From NCBI GenBank assembly GCA_024637055.1, contig JAGXFZ010000029.1:1-43642 (forward strand): DNA of 43,642 bases, given 5' to 3'. Positions 34,722 through 43,529 of the stretch are shown piece by piece (position 1 is the stretch's first letter; each line of letters opens with the position of its first letter). The notes below the pieces were generated by a model. It was not told the DNA's origin, made no database searches, and saw only the letters and a list, made by a program, of their open reading frames with translations. Origin of the DNA: Gracilibacter sp. GTDB lineage: Bacteria; Bacillota; Desulfitobacteriia; Desulfitobacteriales; Syntrophobotulaceae. The position numbers and the translations under genes are program-made.

Positions 34722-35027
34722 CTAATCACAGGCTGTATTTTTAAAGATAGTATCATTTTTTTCTTGCACATTAAAGATCTCATTCAATAATTGTTGAACC
34801 TCACTGATTTTCTCTCGATTAACGGTATAGTAACACCACTTGCCACGTCTGTCTACGCTAATCAAGCCTGCTGAGATCAGTACTTTAAGATGATGAGAAA
34901 TGGTAGGTTGGGATAGGTTGAATAGTTCTGTTAATTGACAGGCACAGATTTCATTCTTAGCAATATTTCTTAATATATTTATTCTATTCTCATCGCTTAA
35001 GGCTTTAAAAACATCACTTATCTTCAC
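34722..35027 (-). CDS. arsR: ArsR-family metalloregulator
   Basis: Winged-helix repressor released from DNA by As(III)/Sb(III). About 101 residues, with the ligand motif EICACQLTELF (a CxC as in ArsR ELCVCDL, without the third Cys) and a recognition helix SQPTISHHLKVLISAGLI, then the wing VDRRGKWCYYTVN. The start is unclear: the track TTG (35051) lacks a good ribosome site and the ATG at 35033 is only one base from AAGGAGA, while GTG 35027 is seven bases away; I use the latter. The gene is downstream of acr3 and probably represses that promoter. Confidence 0.9.
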   Translation of the reverse strand: MKISDVFKALSDENRINILRNIAKNEICACQLTELFNLSQPTISHHLKVLISAGLISVDRRGKWCYYTVNREKISEVQQLLNEIFNVQEKNDTIFKNTACD

Positions 35028-35067
35028 TACCATTCTCCTTTTCGATTCCAAATCAACCTTGCCATCA

Positions 35068-36102
35068 TTAACTCGTTTTTAGGTCAGGGAAATAACCTCT
35101 GGTCTTGTTAGCAATACCTACCAAGGCTAACATTACGGGCACCTCAACTAGAACGCCAACTACTGTTGTCAGGGTAGCGCCGGAGTTAAGTCCAAAGAGA
35201 GCTATGGCAACAGCTACCGCAAGTTCAAAGAAGTTGCTGGCTCCAATCATCGCAGCAGGGGCAGCGATATTATGAGGAAGTCTCCACGCCTTAGCCCAAC
35301 CATAAGCTACTGCGAAAATAAGGAATGTTTGGAGAATCAAGGGCACAGCGATTAATACAATATGCAGTGGGTTACTCAAGATTACATCACCTTGGAAAGA
35401 GAAGATGATGATGAGGGTGAGCAGAAGCCCAATAATCGTAGTATTGTTAAACTTGGGAATAAATGTTTTCTCAAAATAATCGAGCCCCTTATCCCTAACG
35501 ATATATCTTCTGGATAAATAACCTGCCACAAAAGGAATCACAACAAATAACAGGACCGAAAGTAGCAAGGTATTATAAGGTACAAAGACATTACTTACTC
35601 CCAGAAGGAAAGCTACTATAGGAGTAAACGCGAACAATAAGATTATATCGTTAACTGCAACCTGCACCAAAGTGTAAGCTGGGTCTCCTTTAGTTAAATG
35701 ACTCCAGACGAATACCATAGCAGTACAAGGTGCTGCTCCTAAAAGTATAGCCCCAGCTAGATACTGTGTTCCCAGATCGTCAGAAATCCAAGGACTAAAT
35801 ACTATTTTCAAGAAGAAATATGATATCAAATACATGGTAAAAGGCTTGATAAGCCAGTTCGTAACCGTAGTTACTGTTAATCCTTTAGGTTTCTTCGTTG
35901 CTTGTAAAATAGTACTGAAATCAATTTTTAACATCATGGGATAGATCATTAACCAAATCAATAAGGCTACCGGTATAGACACATTGGCATATTCGAATTG
36001 GCTAAGAAACGCGGGAACTTCCGGTAAAAATTGGCCAATCGCCACTCCGATCACAATACATAAAAACACCCAAATACTAAGATATCTTTCAAAAAAGCCC
36101 AT
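35068..36102 (-). CDS. acr3: Arsenite efflux permease Acr3
   Basis: Membrane exporter of arsenite, driven by the proton gradient, of the bile-acid/arsenite symporter fold. The 344 residues have ten hydrophobic helices. The essential Cys is in LLGAAPCTAMVFVWSHL (helix 4), and the helix 9 Glu region reads GASNFFELAVAVA. Start: ATG 36102 (MGFFERYLS) with AAGGAG six bases upstream, instead of TTG 36138. It is first in acr3-arsR and is preceded by a strong palindrome-covered promoter. Confidence 0.95.
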   Translation of the reverse strand: MGFFERYLSIWVFLCIVIGVAIGQFLPEVPAFLSQFEYANVSIPVALLIWLMIYPMMLKIDFSTILQATKKPKGLTVTTVTNWLIKPFTMYLISYFFLKIVFSPWISDDLGTQYLAGAILLGAAPCTAMVFVWSHLTKGDPAYTLVQVAVNDIILLFAFTPIVAFLLGVSNVFVPYNTLLLSVLLFVVIPFVAGYLSRRYIVRDKGLDYFEKTFIPKFNNTTIIGLLLTLIIIFSFQGDVILSNPLHIVLIAVPLILQTFLIFAVAYGWAKAWRLPHNIAAPAAMIGASNFFELAVAVAIALFGLNSGATLTTVVGVLVEVPVMLALVGIANKTRGYFPDLKTS

Positions 36103-36183
36103 AAAATACTCCTTCTTTATAGTCTGCAAAATGCTCAATACTTTAAGACATTGTTAGCATATCCAAATTATTTTTTATAATAA

Positions 36184-36224
36184 ATTATAAACACCATATA
36201 GATACATGTCAATGTATCTATATG
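36184..36224 (-). promoter_or_regulatory. Consensus sigmaA promoter of acr3 covered by a perfect palindrome
   Basis: On the minus strand TTGACA (36212..36207), 17 bases, TATAAT (36189..36184): both hexamers are exact consensus. Over the -35 lies a perfect inverted repeat, CATATAGATACAT-GTCA-ATGTATCTATATG (36195-36224, 13-bp arms). It is the obvious ArsR operator. Confidence 0.88.
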
Positions 36225-36318
36225 TACTGAAAAAGATAATCTGTGACGTCATTATCACAGACTCTTTTCATTGTCTGTCTACTTTTATCTCGGTTATGAA
36301 TTTATTTACTCCACCATC

Positions 36319-36349
36319 CAAAAAAACTAGCAACTTATCAGCTACTAGT
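36319..36349 (-). terminator. Rho-independent terminator after phoU
   Basis: On the minus strand ACTAGTAGC-tgataa-GTTGCTAGT (nine pairs with G-U wobbles) followed by seven T. A second palindrome, CTGTGA-N8-TCACAG, lies at about 36240-36260. Together they fill the 306-base gap between phoU and acr3 with the acr3 promoter; I see no gene there. Confidence 0.8.
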
Positions 36350-36408
36350 TTAGATAATTATTTCCGCAATCAACCCGGGTTTTAAAGCACCGAATCTTAG
36401 AAGTATGC

Positions 36409-37062
36409 CTAATTTAAATCTTTTCTCGCCGCGGTTATCATATAAATTACATTTTCACCCACATTTGTGGTATGGTCCGCTATTCTTTCTAAATAGCGGC
36501 TTACAAACATTAAATGGGTTGCCTGTTTAATATTTTTGGGATTCTCTAACATGTACGTTATTAACTCTCTAATAATCTGAGCATGTAGACCATCTACTTC
36601 ATCGTCTTTAGATGCTAAAGACTCAGCTAATTCCACATCGCCCGTAACATAAGAATCTAAGGATTCCTTCAACATCTCCTGTGTAATTTCTGCCATTCTT
36701 GGAATATCAATTAAGGCTTTAATTAATGGTTCATTACCAATACGTAAAATAGTCTTAGCTATATCAACCGCATTATCTCCCATTCTTTCTAAGTCCGCGA
36801 TAATTTTGAAACCAGCCGCAATCCTTCTTAAATCCTTTGCTATAGGCTGTTGCGTCGCAATAAGCTTTAATATGAATTCTTCAATCTCTAATTCTAGCTC
36901 GTTAATTACATTATCTTTCTCGATTACTTTTTGTGCTAGTTCTAAATCTTGCCTAGCTAAAGATTCTACCGCTTCTTTAATCTGTTCTTCTACCAAGTTT
37001 CCCATTTTAATAATAGTTTTGTCTAATTGTTCTAAAGCACTCTCGTAATTATTTCTTGTCAT
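36409..37062 (-). CDS. phoU: Phosphate transport regulator PhoU
   Basis: Helical protein that links Pst activity to PhoR signalling. The 217 residues show two PhoU repeats with the metal-binding ERMGDNAVDIAK (about 93-104) and ERIADHTTNVGENVIYM (near the C-terminus), plus IATQQPIAKDLRRIAAG. The start has GGAGGG six bases upstream. It is last of pstS-C-A-B-phoU and is followed by a strong terminator. Confidence 0.96.
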   Translation of the reverse strand: MTRNNYESALEQLDKTIIKMGNLVEEQIKEAVESLARQDLELAQKVIEKDNVINELELEIEEFILKLIATQQPIAKDLRRIAAGFKIIADLERMGDNAVDIAKTILRIGNEPLIKALIDIPRMAEITQEMLKESLDSYVTGDVELAESLASKDDEVDGLHAQIIRELITYMLENPKNIKQATHLMFVSRYLERIADHTTNVGENVIYMITAARKDLN

Positions 37063-37077
37063 TATTTCCCTCCTTTC

Positions 37078-37836
37078 TTATCCAAAACGACCAGTAATAT
37101 AATCTTCAGTTCTTTTATCATTAGGCTTTGTAAACATACTTTCGGTTAAGTCGTATTCTATTAGATCTCCATTTAGTAGGAAAGCTGTATAATCCGATAT
37201 TCTTGCTGCTTGTTGCATATTATGAGTGACTATCACAATGGTATATTCTTTCTTTAATTCTTGGAGCAATTCTTCAATTCTTAGGGTAGATATTGGATCT
37301 AACGCAGAAGCAGGCTCATCCATCAATAATATATCAGGTTCCACTGCTAAAGCCCTTGCTATACAAAGCCTCTGCTGCTGTCCGCCAGATAAGCTCATTC
37401 CTGAATGATGCAAACGAGTCTTCACTTCATCCCAGAGTGCAGCCATCTTTAAGCTTTTTTCAACAGATTCTGCTACGAATTTTTTATCTGTTATTCCGTT
37501 TAATTTTAGGCCTGAAGCGACATTGTTAAATATGGACATCGTAGGAAATGGATTGGGCTTCTGAAAGACCATCCCAATCTTCCTGCGAATATCTACTGGA
37601 TCTACCTGCGCACTATATATATCTACATCGTTAACTAAAACCTTTCCTGTAACCTTAGCTCCAGGTATTACTTCATGCATTCTATTGAGACAACGAATAA
37701 AAGTAGATTTACCACAACCCGAAGGGCCGATGATAGCTGTAACCTTGTTCTTATTTATATCCAAGCTAATTCCATTTAACGCTTTTTCTGTTCCATACCA
37801 AGCTTGCACTTTTTCTGTTTTAATAATTTTCGTCAT
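37078..37836 (-). CDS. pstB: Phosphate ABC transporter ATP-binding protein PstB
   Basis: ATPase of the high-affinity phosphate importer. The 252 residues are complete: Walker [21 protein letters not shown]-loop [12 protein letters not shown], signature [15 protein letters not shown], Walker [14 protein letters not shown] and the switch His in [15 protein letters not shown] 37836 ([10 protein letters not shown]) replaces the track start at 37944, whose extra 36 codons come from the end of pstA. It is 20 bases after pstA and 15 before phoU. Confidence 0.97.
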   Translation of the reverse strand: MTKIIKTEKVQAWYGTEKALNGISLDINKNKVTAIIGPSGCGKSTFIRCLNRMHEVIPGAKVTGKVLVNDVDIYSAQVDPVDIRRKIGMVFQKPNPFPTMSIFNNVASGLKLNGITDKKFVAESVEKSLKMAALWDEVKTRLHHSGMSLSGGQQQRLCIARALAVEPDILLMDEPASALDPISTLRIEELLQELKKEYTIVIVTHNMQQAARISDYTAFLLNGDLIEYDLTESMFTKPNDKRTEDYITGRFG

Positions 37837-37856
37837 AGTAAATTCCCCACCACCTA

Positions 37857-38723
37857 TTATTTGAATTTCTGTTGTCTCGTTGCTACGCGAGATACTATGC
37901 TTATGATTAGAACGAGTAAAATTAATAATAGCGAACCCGACCATGCTTGATTATGCCATTCTTCAAAGGGAGAAATAGCATAATTAAAAATTTGGAGAGG
38001 TAAAGCCGCAATAGGTTGATCAATACGTGTACTCCAATAATGATTACCAAAAGCAGTTAATAATAAAGGAGCTGTCTCTCCTGAAATTCTTGCAATTCCT
38101 AGCATAATCGTTGTAACGATCCCTCTTATTGCCGTTGGCAAAACTATGCTTACTATCACGCGCCATTTGCGCATACCTAGAGCTAGCCCAGCTTCCCTAT
38201 AAGAATCTGGCACCATTCTCAACATTCCTTCAGTGCCTCGAATAATAATTGGGATTAACATGATTCCTAACGCGGCTCCTCCAGCAAAAGCGGAAAAGCT
38301 TTTCATGGGGATTACTATGACTACATAGGCAAATATCCCCACTACAATTGATGGTATTCCGAGTAGACTATCAGCTACAAATCTAACTACGGAAGGAAAT
38401 ATTCCTATTTGTTGGTATTCTGATAAATATATTGCTGTTAAGACCCCTAACGGGATACCTATTACAGAAGCGATGGTTACAAGAATCAGAGTCCCTACTA
38501 ATCCGTTACCCATACCTCCTCCCGTCTCTCCAACCGGTGAGGGTAAATTCGTTATAAAGCCAAGGTTTAAACCTTTGATTCCTGATGCGCCAATATGAGT
38601 CAAAATACTAATAAGAGGTATCAAGGCTATGACGGCACAAAGCACCATCATCGTCAGCATAATGTAATTAGTCGCTTTCCTTCTAATCATATGCTTGTTA
38701 TATTGGGCTTGAAGATTATTCAT
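37857..38723 (-). CDS. pstA: Phosphate ABC transporter permease PstA
   Basis: One of two membrane subunits of the Pst importer. The 288 residues hold six hydrophobic segments, and the EAA-type loop reads [25 protein letters not shown] 38723 ([11 protein letters not shown]) with GGGAGGG upstream is chosen over 38762. Its ATG overlaps the pstC stop by four bases. Confidence 0.95.
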   Translation of the reverse strand: MNNLQAQYNKHMIRRKATNYIMLTMMVLCAVIALIPLISILTHIGASGIKGLNLGFITNLPSPVGETGGGMGNGLVGTLILVTIASVIGIPLGVLTAIYLSEYQQIGIFPSVVRFVADSLLGIPSIVVGIFAYVVIVIPMKSFSAFAGGAALGIMLIPIIIRGTEGMLRMVPDSYREAGLALGMRKWRVIVSIVLPTAIRGIVTTIMLGIARISGETAPLLLTAFGNHYWSTRIDQPIAALPLQIFNYAISPFEEWHNQAWSGSLLLILLVLIISIVSRVATRQQKFK

Positions 38724-39649
38724 TGTCTGATCCCTCCCCTTGGACCCCGAGCAACAGACCAAATAAAGAAACGAGCTAGTCCGTTTAAGACGAATGTAAC
38801 CAAAAATAATAAGAGTCCGATTTCAATGATTGCTGATAGATATACATCTTCTGTCGCTTCTGTAAACTCATTGGCGATTACGGCTGCCATAGAATGGGCG
38901 GGCGCGAATATTGATGAACTTATTTCTGCTCTATTCCCGATGACCATAGTAACTGCCATTGTTTCACCAATGGCTCTTCCTAAACCTAAAATAATACCAC
39001 CTAATATTCCAGTTTTAGCATACGGCAATACCGCATATTTAATGGTCTCCCATTTTGTTGCTCCTAAGGCTAATGCACCTTCTCTTTGTAAAATAGGGAC
39101 TGAACTAATTATATCTTTAGATATGGCAGTAATAATCGGTATTATCATAATGGCCAGAATTAGTCCTGCTGCAAGCATACCAATACCAAGGGGCGGCCCA
39201 CTGAATAAAGGCATCCACCCTAAGACATCATGAAGTGGCATTTGAATATAGTTGCGAACAAAAGGAACGAAGATAAATATCCCCCATAAACCATAGATTA
39301 CACTAGGTATAGCTGCTAATAATTCAACTAAGAAACCTATAGGTGTGCTTAACCAACGTGGTGCTATTTCAGTCAAAAAAATAGCAACACCAACACTAAT
39401 AGGAACAGCTATCAATATTGCAATAAAGGAAGAAACTACTGTACCGAAGATAAATGGCAAAGCACCATACTCGCCTGTAACAGGATTCCAGTCAGTACTT
39501 GTTATGAACGAAAAACCAAACTTATCTATAGAAAATGATGATTGCGTATATAACTTTATAATTATTGCAAATAATAAAGCCACAACAGCCGAAGCGGCTA
39601 ATAAAGTAATTACTTTAAATATGCGGTCAACCCAGGAAGCGCTTAACAA
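38720..39649 (-). CDS. pstC: Phosphate ABC transporter permease PstC
   Basis: Second Pst membrane subunit, 309 residues, with the long loop between its first and second helices (FGFSFITSTDWNPVTGEYG) typical of PstC and the loop QREGALALGATKWETIKYAVLP. The start is a TTG at 39649 with AAGGAG eight bases upstream; no ATG fits. It is separated from pstS by about 105 bases holding a stem-loop. Confidence 0.95.
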   Translation of the reverse strand: MLSASWVDRIFKVITLLAASAVVALLFAIIIKLYTQSSFSIDKFGFSFITSTDWNPVTGEYGALPFIFGTVVSSFIAILIAVPISVGVAIFLTEIAPRWLSTPIGFLVELLAAIPSVIYGLWGIFIFVPFVRNYIQMPLHDVLGWMPLFSGPPLGIGMLAAGLILAIMIIPIITAISKDIISSVPILQREGALALGATKWETIKYAVLPYAKTGILGGIILGLGRAIGETMAVTMVIGNRAEISSSIFAPAHSMAAVIANEFTEATEDVYLSAIIEIGLLLFLVTFVLNGLARFFIWSVARGPRGGIRQ

Positions 39650-39684
39650 ATTAACAACTCCTTCCTCACTTATAGAAAGTACGC

Positions 39685-39713
39685 ATAGGGAACACTCTTA
39701 CGGAATTCCCTAT
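39685..39713 (-). terminator. pstS-pstC intergenic stem-loop
   Basis: ATAGGGAA/TTCCCTAT arms with a 13-base loop in the pstS-pstC gap and no U tract. Such stems often stabilise pstS mRNA or attenuate the rest of the operon, keeping the binding protein in excess. Confidence 0.45.
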
Positions 39714-39755
39714 ACGCCTCAATATTGTATGTTTCCAGTTTCGACTTTTTGGTTA

Positions 39756-40817
39756 TTATTGAACAGCTTTTAGATTTTCATCATTAAGCTGGGCAATCTC
39801 TTCTGGAATCGGTGCATAGTGGAGATTACTAGCATATTGTTGTCCATCTCGATACATCCACTTTACAAGATCTAACAGCTCATTCTTTAAATTCTCATCT
39901 TCGTACTTTTCGTTTACCAATATCCAAGAGAAACCAACGATACCATAGGCATCTTTACCAGCAGGATCAACGATGGATACCCTTGTATCTTTCGGCATAT
40001 CCGCTATAGCTCCGGCTGCTGCAGAACTTGCTGCTTCTAAGGATGGGGCAGTGAAGTTTCCTTCTTTGTTGCGAAGCTGAGCATAGGCTAAATTATTCGT
40101 AGTAGCATATGCCAATTCCACATAACCTATTGATCCTGGGAGCTGTTTAACTTGACCAGCAACACCTTCATTACCTTTACCACCAATACCCACGGGGAAG
40201 TTTACGGCTTTACCAGCGCCGACTTCATTTTTCCATTCTGAGCTTACTTTAGATAAATAGTCAGTATAGATAGAAGTTGTTCCGCTTCCATCCGAACGGA
40301 ATACTGGGGTAATGTCTAAATCAGGTAAGTTAATTTCAGAATTATCGGCAACTAATTTGGGATCATTCCATTTAGTAATTTTACCAAGATAAATTTCAGT
40401 TAAAGTCTCCTGAGTTAATTTAACACCAGTGCCAATCCCTTCTAGGTTATATACAATTGCTACGGCTCCAATTGTCATGGGAACGTGAATTACGCCGTTC
40501 TGGATTTTGCCCATCTCGTCTTCATTTAGAAAAGCATCACTTGCTCCGAAATCAACAGTCTCTTCAATCATTTGCTTCACACCGCCGCCTGAACCTATGG
40601 ATTGGTAATTTACCCTTATCTGGGAATGAAGCTTATTGTATTCAGAAAACATTTTTGAATACAGCGGATACGGAAATGTAGCACCAGCACCAGTGATACT
40701 TGCTTGTTTTCCGGAAGGATCTGAATTCGGGTCTTGGTTTGTACCACAACCAGTTACAACTAGAGATAGTGCTAGAATAAGAACTAAAGTGATACGACCA
40801 GTTTTCTTAAGCATCAT
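39756..40817 (-). CDS. pstS: Phosphate ABC transporter substrate-binding lipoprotein PstS
   Basis: Lipid-anchored phosphate-binding protein. The 353 residues start with a signal helix and lipobox VVTGC (Cys about 24). The mature protein has ITGAGATFPYPLYSKM, the phosphate-site segments QSIGSGGGVKQM, FGASDAFL and VFRSDGSGTTSIYTDYL, and PGSIGYVELAYA. ATG 40817 and ATG 40814 are adjacent; AGGAGG lies four and seven bases upstream respectively, so 40814 is also possible. It is first in the operon, directly behind a Pho box. Confidence 0.96.
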   Translation of the reverse strand: MMLKKTGRITLVLILALSLVVTGCGTNQDPNSDPSGKQASITGAGATFPYPLYSKMFSEYNKLHSQIRVNYQSIGSGGGVKQMIEETVDFGASDAFLNEDEMGKIQNGVIHVPMTIGAVAIVYNLEGIGTGVKLTQETLTEIYLGKITKWNDPKLVADNSEINLPDLDITPVFRSDGSGTTSIYTDYLSKVSSEWKNEVGAGKAVNFPVGIGGKGNEGVAGQVKQLPGSIGYVELAYATTNNLAYAQLRNKEGNFTAPSLEAASSAAAGAIADMPKDTRVSIVDPAGKDAYGIVGFSWILVNEKYEDENLKNELLDLVKWMYRDGQQYASNLHYAPIPEEIAQLNDENLKAVQ

Positions 40818-40864
40818 GATTCCTCCTAAATAGTATTTCAAATTTTATTTCTCTTTCTGTATTA

Positions 40865-40918
40865 ACTATAACATGTCTATGTAAACCGCCAATTATCACT
40901 TTGTTAATTCTATGTAAA
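40865..40918 (-). promoter_or_regulatory. Pho box and promoter of pstS
   Basis: On the minus strand the repeats TTTACA (40918..40913), TTAACA (40907..40902), a degenerate ATAATT, and TTTACA (40885..40880) fall on an exact 11-base period, as in PhoP-bound Firmicute Pho boxes. TATAGT (40870..40865) is a suitable -10. No phoP/phoR genes are in the window. Confidence 0.8.
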
Positions 40919-40953
40919 TAAAAAATACTGACACTATCAGCTAACACAGTGTC
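40917..40953 (-). terminator. Rho-independent terminator after the HAD phosphatase gene
   Basis: GACACT/AGTGTC arms at 40930-40935 and 40948-40953, followed on the minus strand by AGTATTTTTT. Its U tract runs into the first Pho-box repeat. Confidence 0.65.
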
Positions 40954-41026
40954 TTCCGTCCATATGCTGTGCTTAGCTTTGCCAGTATTAATTAGCTTTA
41001 TTCTCTTGTCAAATTGTTCTAACTTA

Positions 41027-41836
41027 CTAGCCCTCTCGATTCAGAACTAATTTCTCGATAGCTCTAGCAACCCCATCTTGGTTGTTGGAAGCAGTTATAT
41101 GCGTTGCTATCTTTTTGATGTTGGGATGAGCGTTTTCCACAGCGACTCCAAGCCCCGCGAAGGTAATCATCTCCGTGTCGTTAATACTATCTCCTATAGC
41201 CATAATTTCATGTGGTAGGATGCCATATTGCTCGCTCAGAGCTTTAAGTGCTGTTCCTTTATTGACATCTTTATCAACCATATCAAAAAAATACGGTTTC
41301 GACGAGGTAAAATGTAATCTGTCTTTGTATATTTCTCTTAACTCTTCTGCGGTTTGCTTAAGTGCACTTTCTTCTCCTATACAGAGTATCTTTTCTAACC
41401 CTTCAGGTTCTTTCTCCAATACTTTCAGGATATCTTTTTCCTCTACTTGTACTCCAGCCATCTTACAATAGAAATCAGAGTATTTATTCGTTTTCTGTGT
41501 GAAAACTCTATCCTTAATAAAAATATGAGTATGAACGGCACGCTTTAATAAGTTCTCTACAATATCTGACGCCAGATCTGTAGGTACAACCTTCCTATAA
41601 AGCACTTCACCGCTTAAACCCTGTTCTATTAAAGCTCCATGATAAGTAATAATAGGAACATCCAAACCTAGTTCTCTGGCATATTTCCTGGTCGATATAG
41701 CCATCCTTCCCGTTGCTAAAGTAACTTTCACTCCATTTTCCACTGCTTGTCGAATAGCGTTAATATTACGGGATGAAATCTTCCATTCATGATTTAATAA
41801 GGTATCATCTAGATCAGTAGCTACCAGCTTAATCAT
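41027..41836 (-). CDS. Cof-type HAD-IIB family phosphatase
   Basis: Soluble sugar- or flavin-phosphate phosphatase of the haloacid dehalogenase superfamily. The 269 residues have motif I VATDLDDTLLNHEW, motif II TLATGRM, a Cof-type cap between about 80 and 190, the motif III Lys (VNKGTAL), and motif IV AIGDSINDTEMI with AVENAHPNIK after it. The start has GGAGTGAGG upstream. It stands alone between terminators. The substrate cannot be named. Confidence 0.9.
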   Translation of the reverse strand: MIKLVATDLDDTLLNHEWKISSRNINAIRQAVENGVKVTLATGRMAISTRKYARELGLDVPIITYHGALIEQGLSGEVLYRKVVPTDLASDIVENLLKRAVHTHIFIKDRVFTQKTNKYSDFYCKMAGVQVEEKDILKVLEKEPEGLEKILCIGEESALKQTAEELREIYKDRLHFTSSKPYFFDMVDKDVNKGTALKALSEQYGILPHEIMAIGDSINDTEMITFAGLGVAVENAHPNIKKIATHITASNNQDGVARAIEKLVLNREG

Positions 41837-42002
41837 ATATCCTCACTCCTTAACCTAAATACAAATTCTATTTAAAATACTTTTCTCTAATTATACCATA
41901 GGGCTAAGTTGAATCTTTTATAAACCCTTTTACTTTCTCAATTTGATGAGATATATGAAGAAAACTTGGGCATCTTTCTGTCAAGTCTTTATATGTAGAT
42001 GC

Positions 42003-42040
42003 AAAAACTGCTTCCAAGTTTCAGCTTGAAAGCAGTTTTA
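42003..42040 (-). terminator. Bidirectional-looking terminator after the DUF2680-like gene
   Basis: AAAACTGCTT-c-CAAG and CTTG-a-AAGCAGTTTT, a near-perfect 14-pair stem (one mismatch). On the minus strand TTTTTGC follows. The rest of the 233-base gap to the HAD gene shows nothing else I recognise. Confidence 0.8.
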
Positions 42041-42069
42041 GTTATACGTAATTTATAATCTATATTCTA

Positions 42070-42507
42070 TCAATTGCCAGCATTCTGTGTTCCCCAGCAG
42101 CCGCCGCCTCTATTACCGCGGCTCCCGCCGAAATAGCCTTCAGCTCTCTCTCCAAATCCCATTCCTCTTCCACCAATGGTACCGTCACAGTAGGCGATAT
42201 TCTCTTCCATATTAGCGATGATATCGTCTGCTTGTTCCTGGGTGATTTCGCCTGCTAATACCTTTTCCTGGATAACAGCTTTTCTGTTTTCTAACATCTG
42301 AGCTCTGAACTCCTCAGAAACGTCAGCATCCTCAGCCTGCAAGTAAAAATTATTACCTGCTTTTCTTTCTGCATAAGCATCCTCTACGCTAATCCCTTTT
42401 ATTTCCGCATATATTTCTGCAGGAGATTTGAACGTTGCTCCAATTACACTATTCGCCCCTACTAGGAGAAGTGCTATGGCAATAAATCCTATAAGTATTT
42501 TTTTCAT
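42070..42507 (-). CDS. Small exported DUF2680/YckD-like protein with Gly-rich tail
   Basis: A 145-residue secreted or surface protein. The N-terminal MKKILIGFIAIALLLVGANSV is a signal peptide with a likely cut after VIGA. Two helical repeats follow, the second reading LAGEITQEQADDIIANMEEN, the hallmark of DUF2680/YckD proteins. The tail (about 105-145) is very rich in Gly, Arg and aromatic residues and includes two Cys (AYCDG, GGGCWG). The start has AAGGAGG eight bases upstream, and an extended -10 (TGGTATAAT, minus strand 42549..42541) lies about 35 bases from the ATG. It is monocistronic. The function is unknown. Confidence 0.8.
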   Translation of the reverse strand: MKKILIGFIAIALLLVGANSVIGATFKSPAEIYAEIKGISVEDAYAERKAGNNFYLQAEDADVSEEFRAQMLENRKAVIQEKVLAGEITQEQADDIIANMEENIAYCDGTIGGRGMGFGERAEGYFGGSRGNRGGGCWGTQNAGN

Positions 42508-42540
42508 TCTTAGTACCTCCTTGTAATAATACTTACTCGT

Positions 42541-42549
42541 ATTATACCA
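42541..42549 (-). promoter_or_regulatory. Extended -10 promoter of the DUF2680-like gene
   Basis: TGGTATAAT on the minus strand is an extended -10 with an exact hexamer. I see no good -35. Confidence 0.6.
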
Positions 42550-42592
42550 ATCAAATATGACAGAATTATGGCAGAAAATATTATAGACTAGA

Positions 42593-43444
42593 TTATTTTT
42601 TTTCTAATTCCTTTTGAATTTTTTCTAATTCACCGGCTTTAAGCTTATAACATTGTTCTTCTTCTGGAAACTGCCCTTTCTCAACATCTTCCTTATATCT
42701 TCCAAGGGCGTCTAAAATTACAGCGTTTAAATCAAGGTACTTCTTTACAAACTTAGGTGTAAACGCATCAAAAAAGCCTAAAGCATCATGGACGATCAGT
42801 AGTTGTCCATGGACATGTGGCCCTGCTCCGATCCCTATAACAGGAATATTCGCTCTTTCGGTTATAATCTCTGCAACTTCAGGAGGTACTGCTTCTAAAA
42901 GCAAAAGGCTTATTCCTGCTTCTTCCAAAATCTTTGCATCTTCAATGATTTTCAGGGCTCCAGAGCTATCTCTGCCTTGAGATTTAAATCCACCTAATTG
43001 GGCGATGGACTGTGGGGTTAGCCCCAAGTGTCCCATCACTGGTATAGTAGCGTTCACTAAAGCTTTCACGGTCTTAGCCATATTGGCGCCACCTTCAAGC
43101 TTAATTGCATCACAACCTGCTTCAGCCATGTAGCGTCCTGCATTACGGATAGCTTCTTCTTTACTAACTTGATAGGACATATAAGGCATATCCCCTACCA
43201 GAAAAGCCGTCGGTGCCCCTTTACGAACTGCTTTAGCATGAGTAAGCATTGTTTCCATATCTACATTAAGAGTGGATTCATGGCCCAGTACTGTCATAGC
43301 CATTGAATCTCCACAAAGAATTATATCGATTCCGGCTTTTTCTTCCAGAAGCCCCATCGGATAATCATACCCTGTTAGCATTGTTATCTTTTGACCTAGT
43401 TCAACTTTATTGTGTAAGTTCTGAATAGTAACTTTGGATCGCAT
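42593..43444 (-). CDS. panB: 3-methyl-2-oxobutanoate hydroxymethyltransferase
   Basis: First committed step of pantothenate (CoA) synthesis: adds a hydroxymethyl group from methylene-THF to 2-oxoisovalerate. The 283 residues have KITMLTGYDYPMG, the metal site ILCGDSMAMTVLGHESTL, DAIKLEGG, VMGHLGLTPQS and IGIGAGPHVHGQLLIVHD. ATG 43444 (MRSKVTIQN) with GGAGGAG six bases upstream is chosen over 43459. The usual partners panC and panD do not follow; the next gene is the DUF2680-like one. Confidence 0.97.
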   Translation of the reverse strand: MRSKVTIQNLHNKVELGQKITMLTGYDYPMGLLEEKAGIDIILCGDSMAMTVLGHESTLNVDMETMLTHAKAVRKGAPTAFLVGDMPYMSYQVSKEEAIRNAGRYMAEAGCDAIKLEGGANMAKTVKALVNATIPVMGHLGLTPQSIAQLGGFKSQGRDSSGALKIIEDAKILEEAGISLLLLEAVPPEVAEIITERANIPVIGIGAGPHVHGQLLIVHDALGFFDAFTPKFVKKYLDLNAVILDALGRYKEDVEKGQFPEEEQCYKLKAGELEKIQKELEKK

Positions 43445-43500
43445 CTTTATCTCCTCCATATGTTTCTTACAGTATAAAAAAATAGCTTAATTACCAATAT

Positions 43501-43529
43501 AATATATACTATCCCTATCCAGTTGTCTA
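43501..43529 (-). promoter_or_regulatory. Candidate sigmaA promoter of panB
   Basis: On the minus strand TAGACA (43529..43524), exactly 17 bases, TATATT (43506..43501); each hexamer has one mismatch to consensus. It is about 60 bases from the panB start. The remaining 113 bases to the window end show nothing I can assign. Confidence 0.65.

Noticed and set aside
38595-39233. 212-codon plus-strand ORF
   Set aside because: Antisense to pstA/pstC, which are complete and well supported; no recognisable domain.
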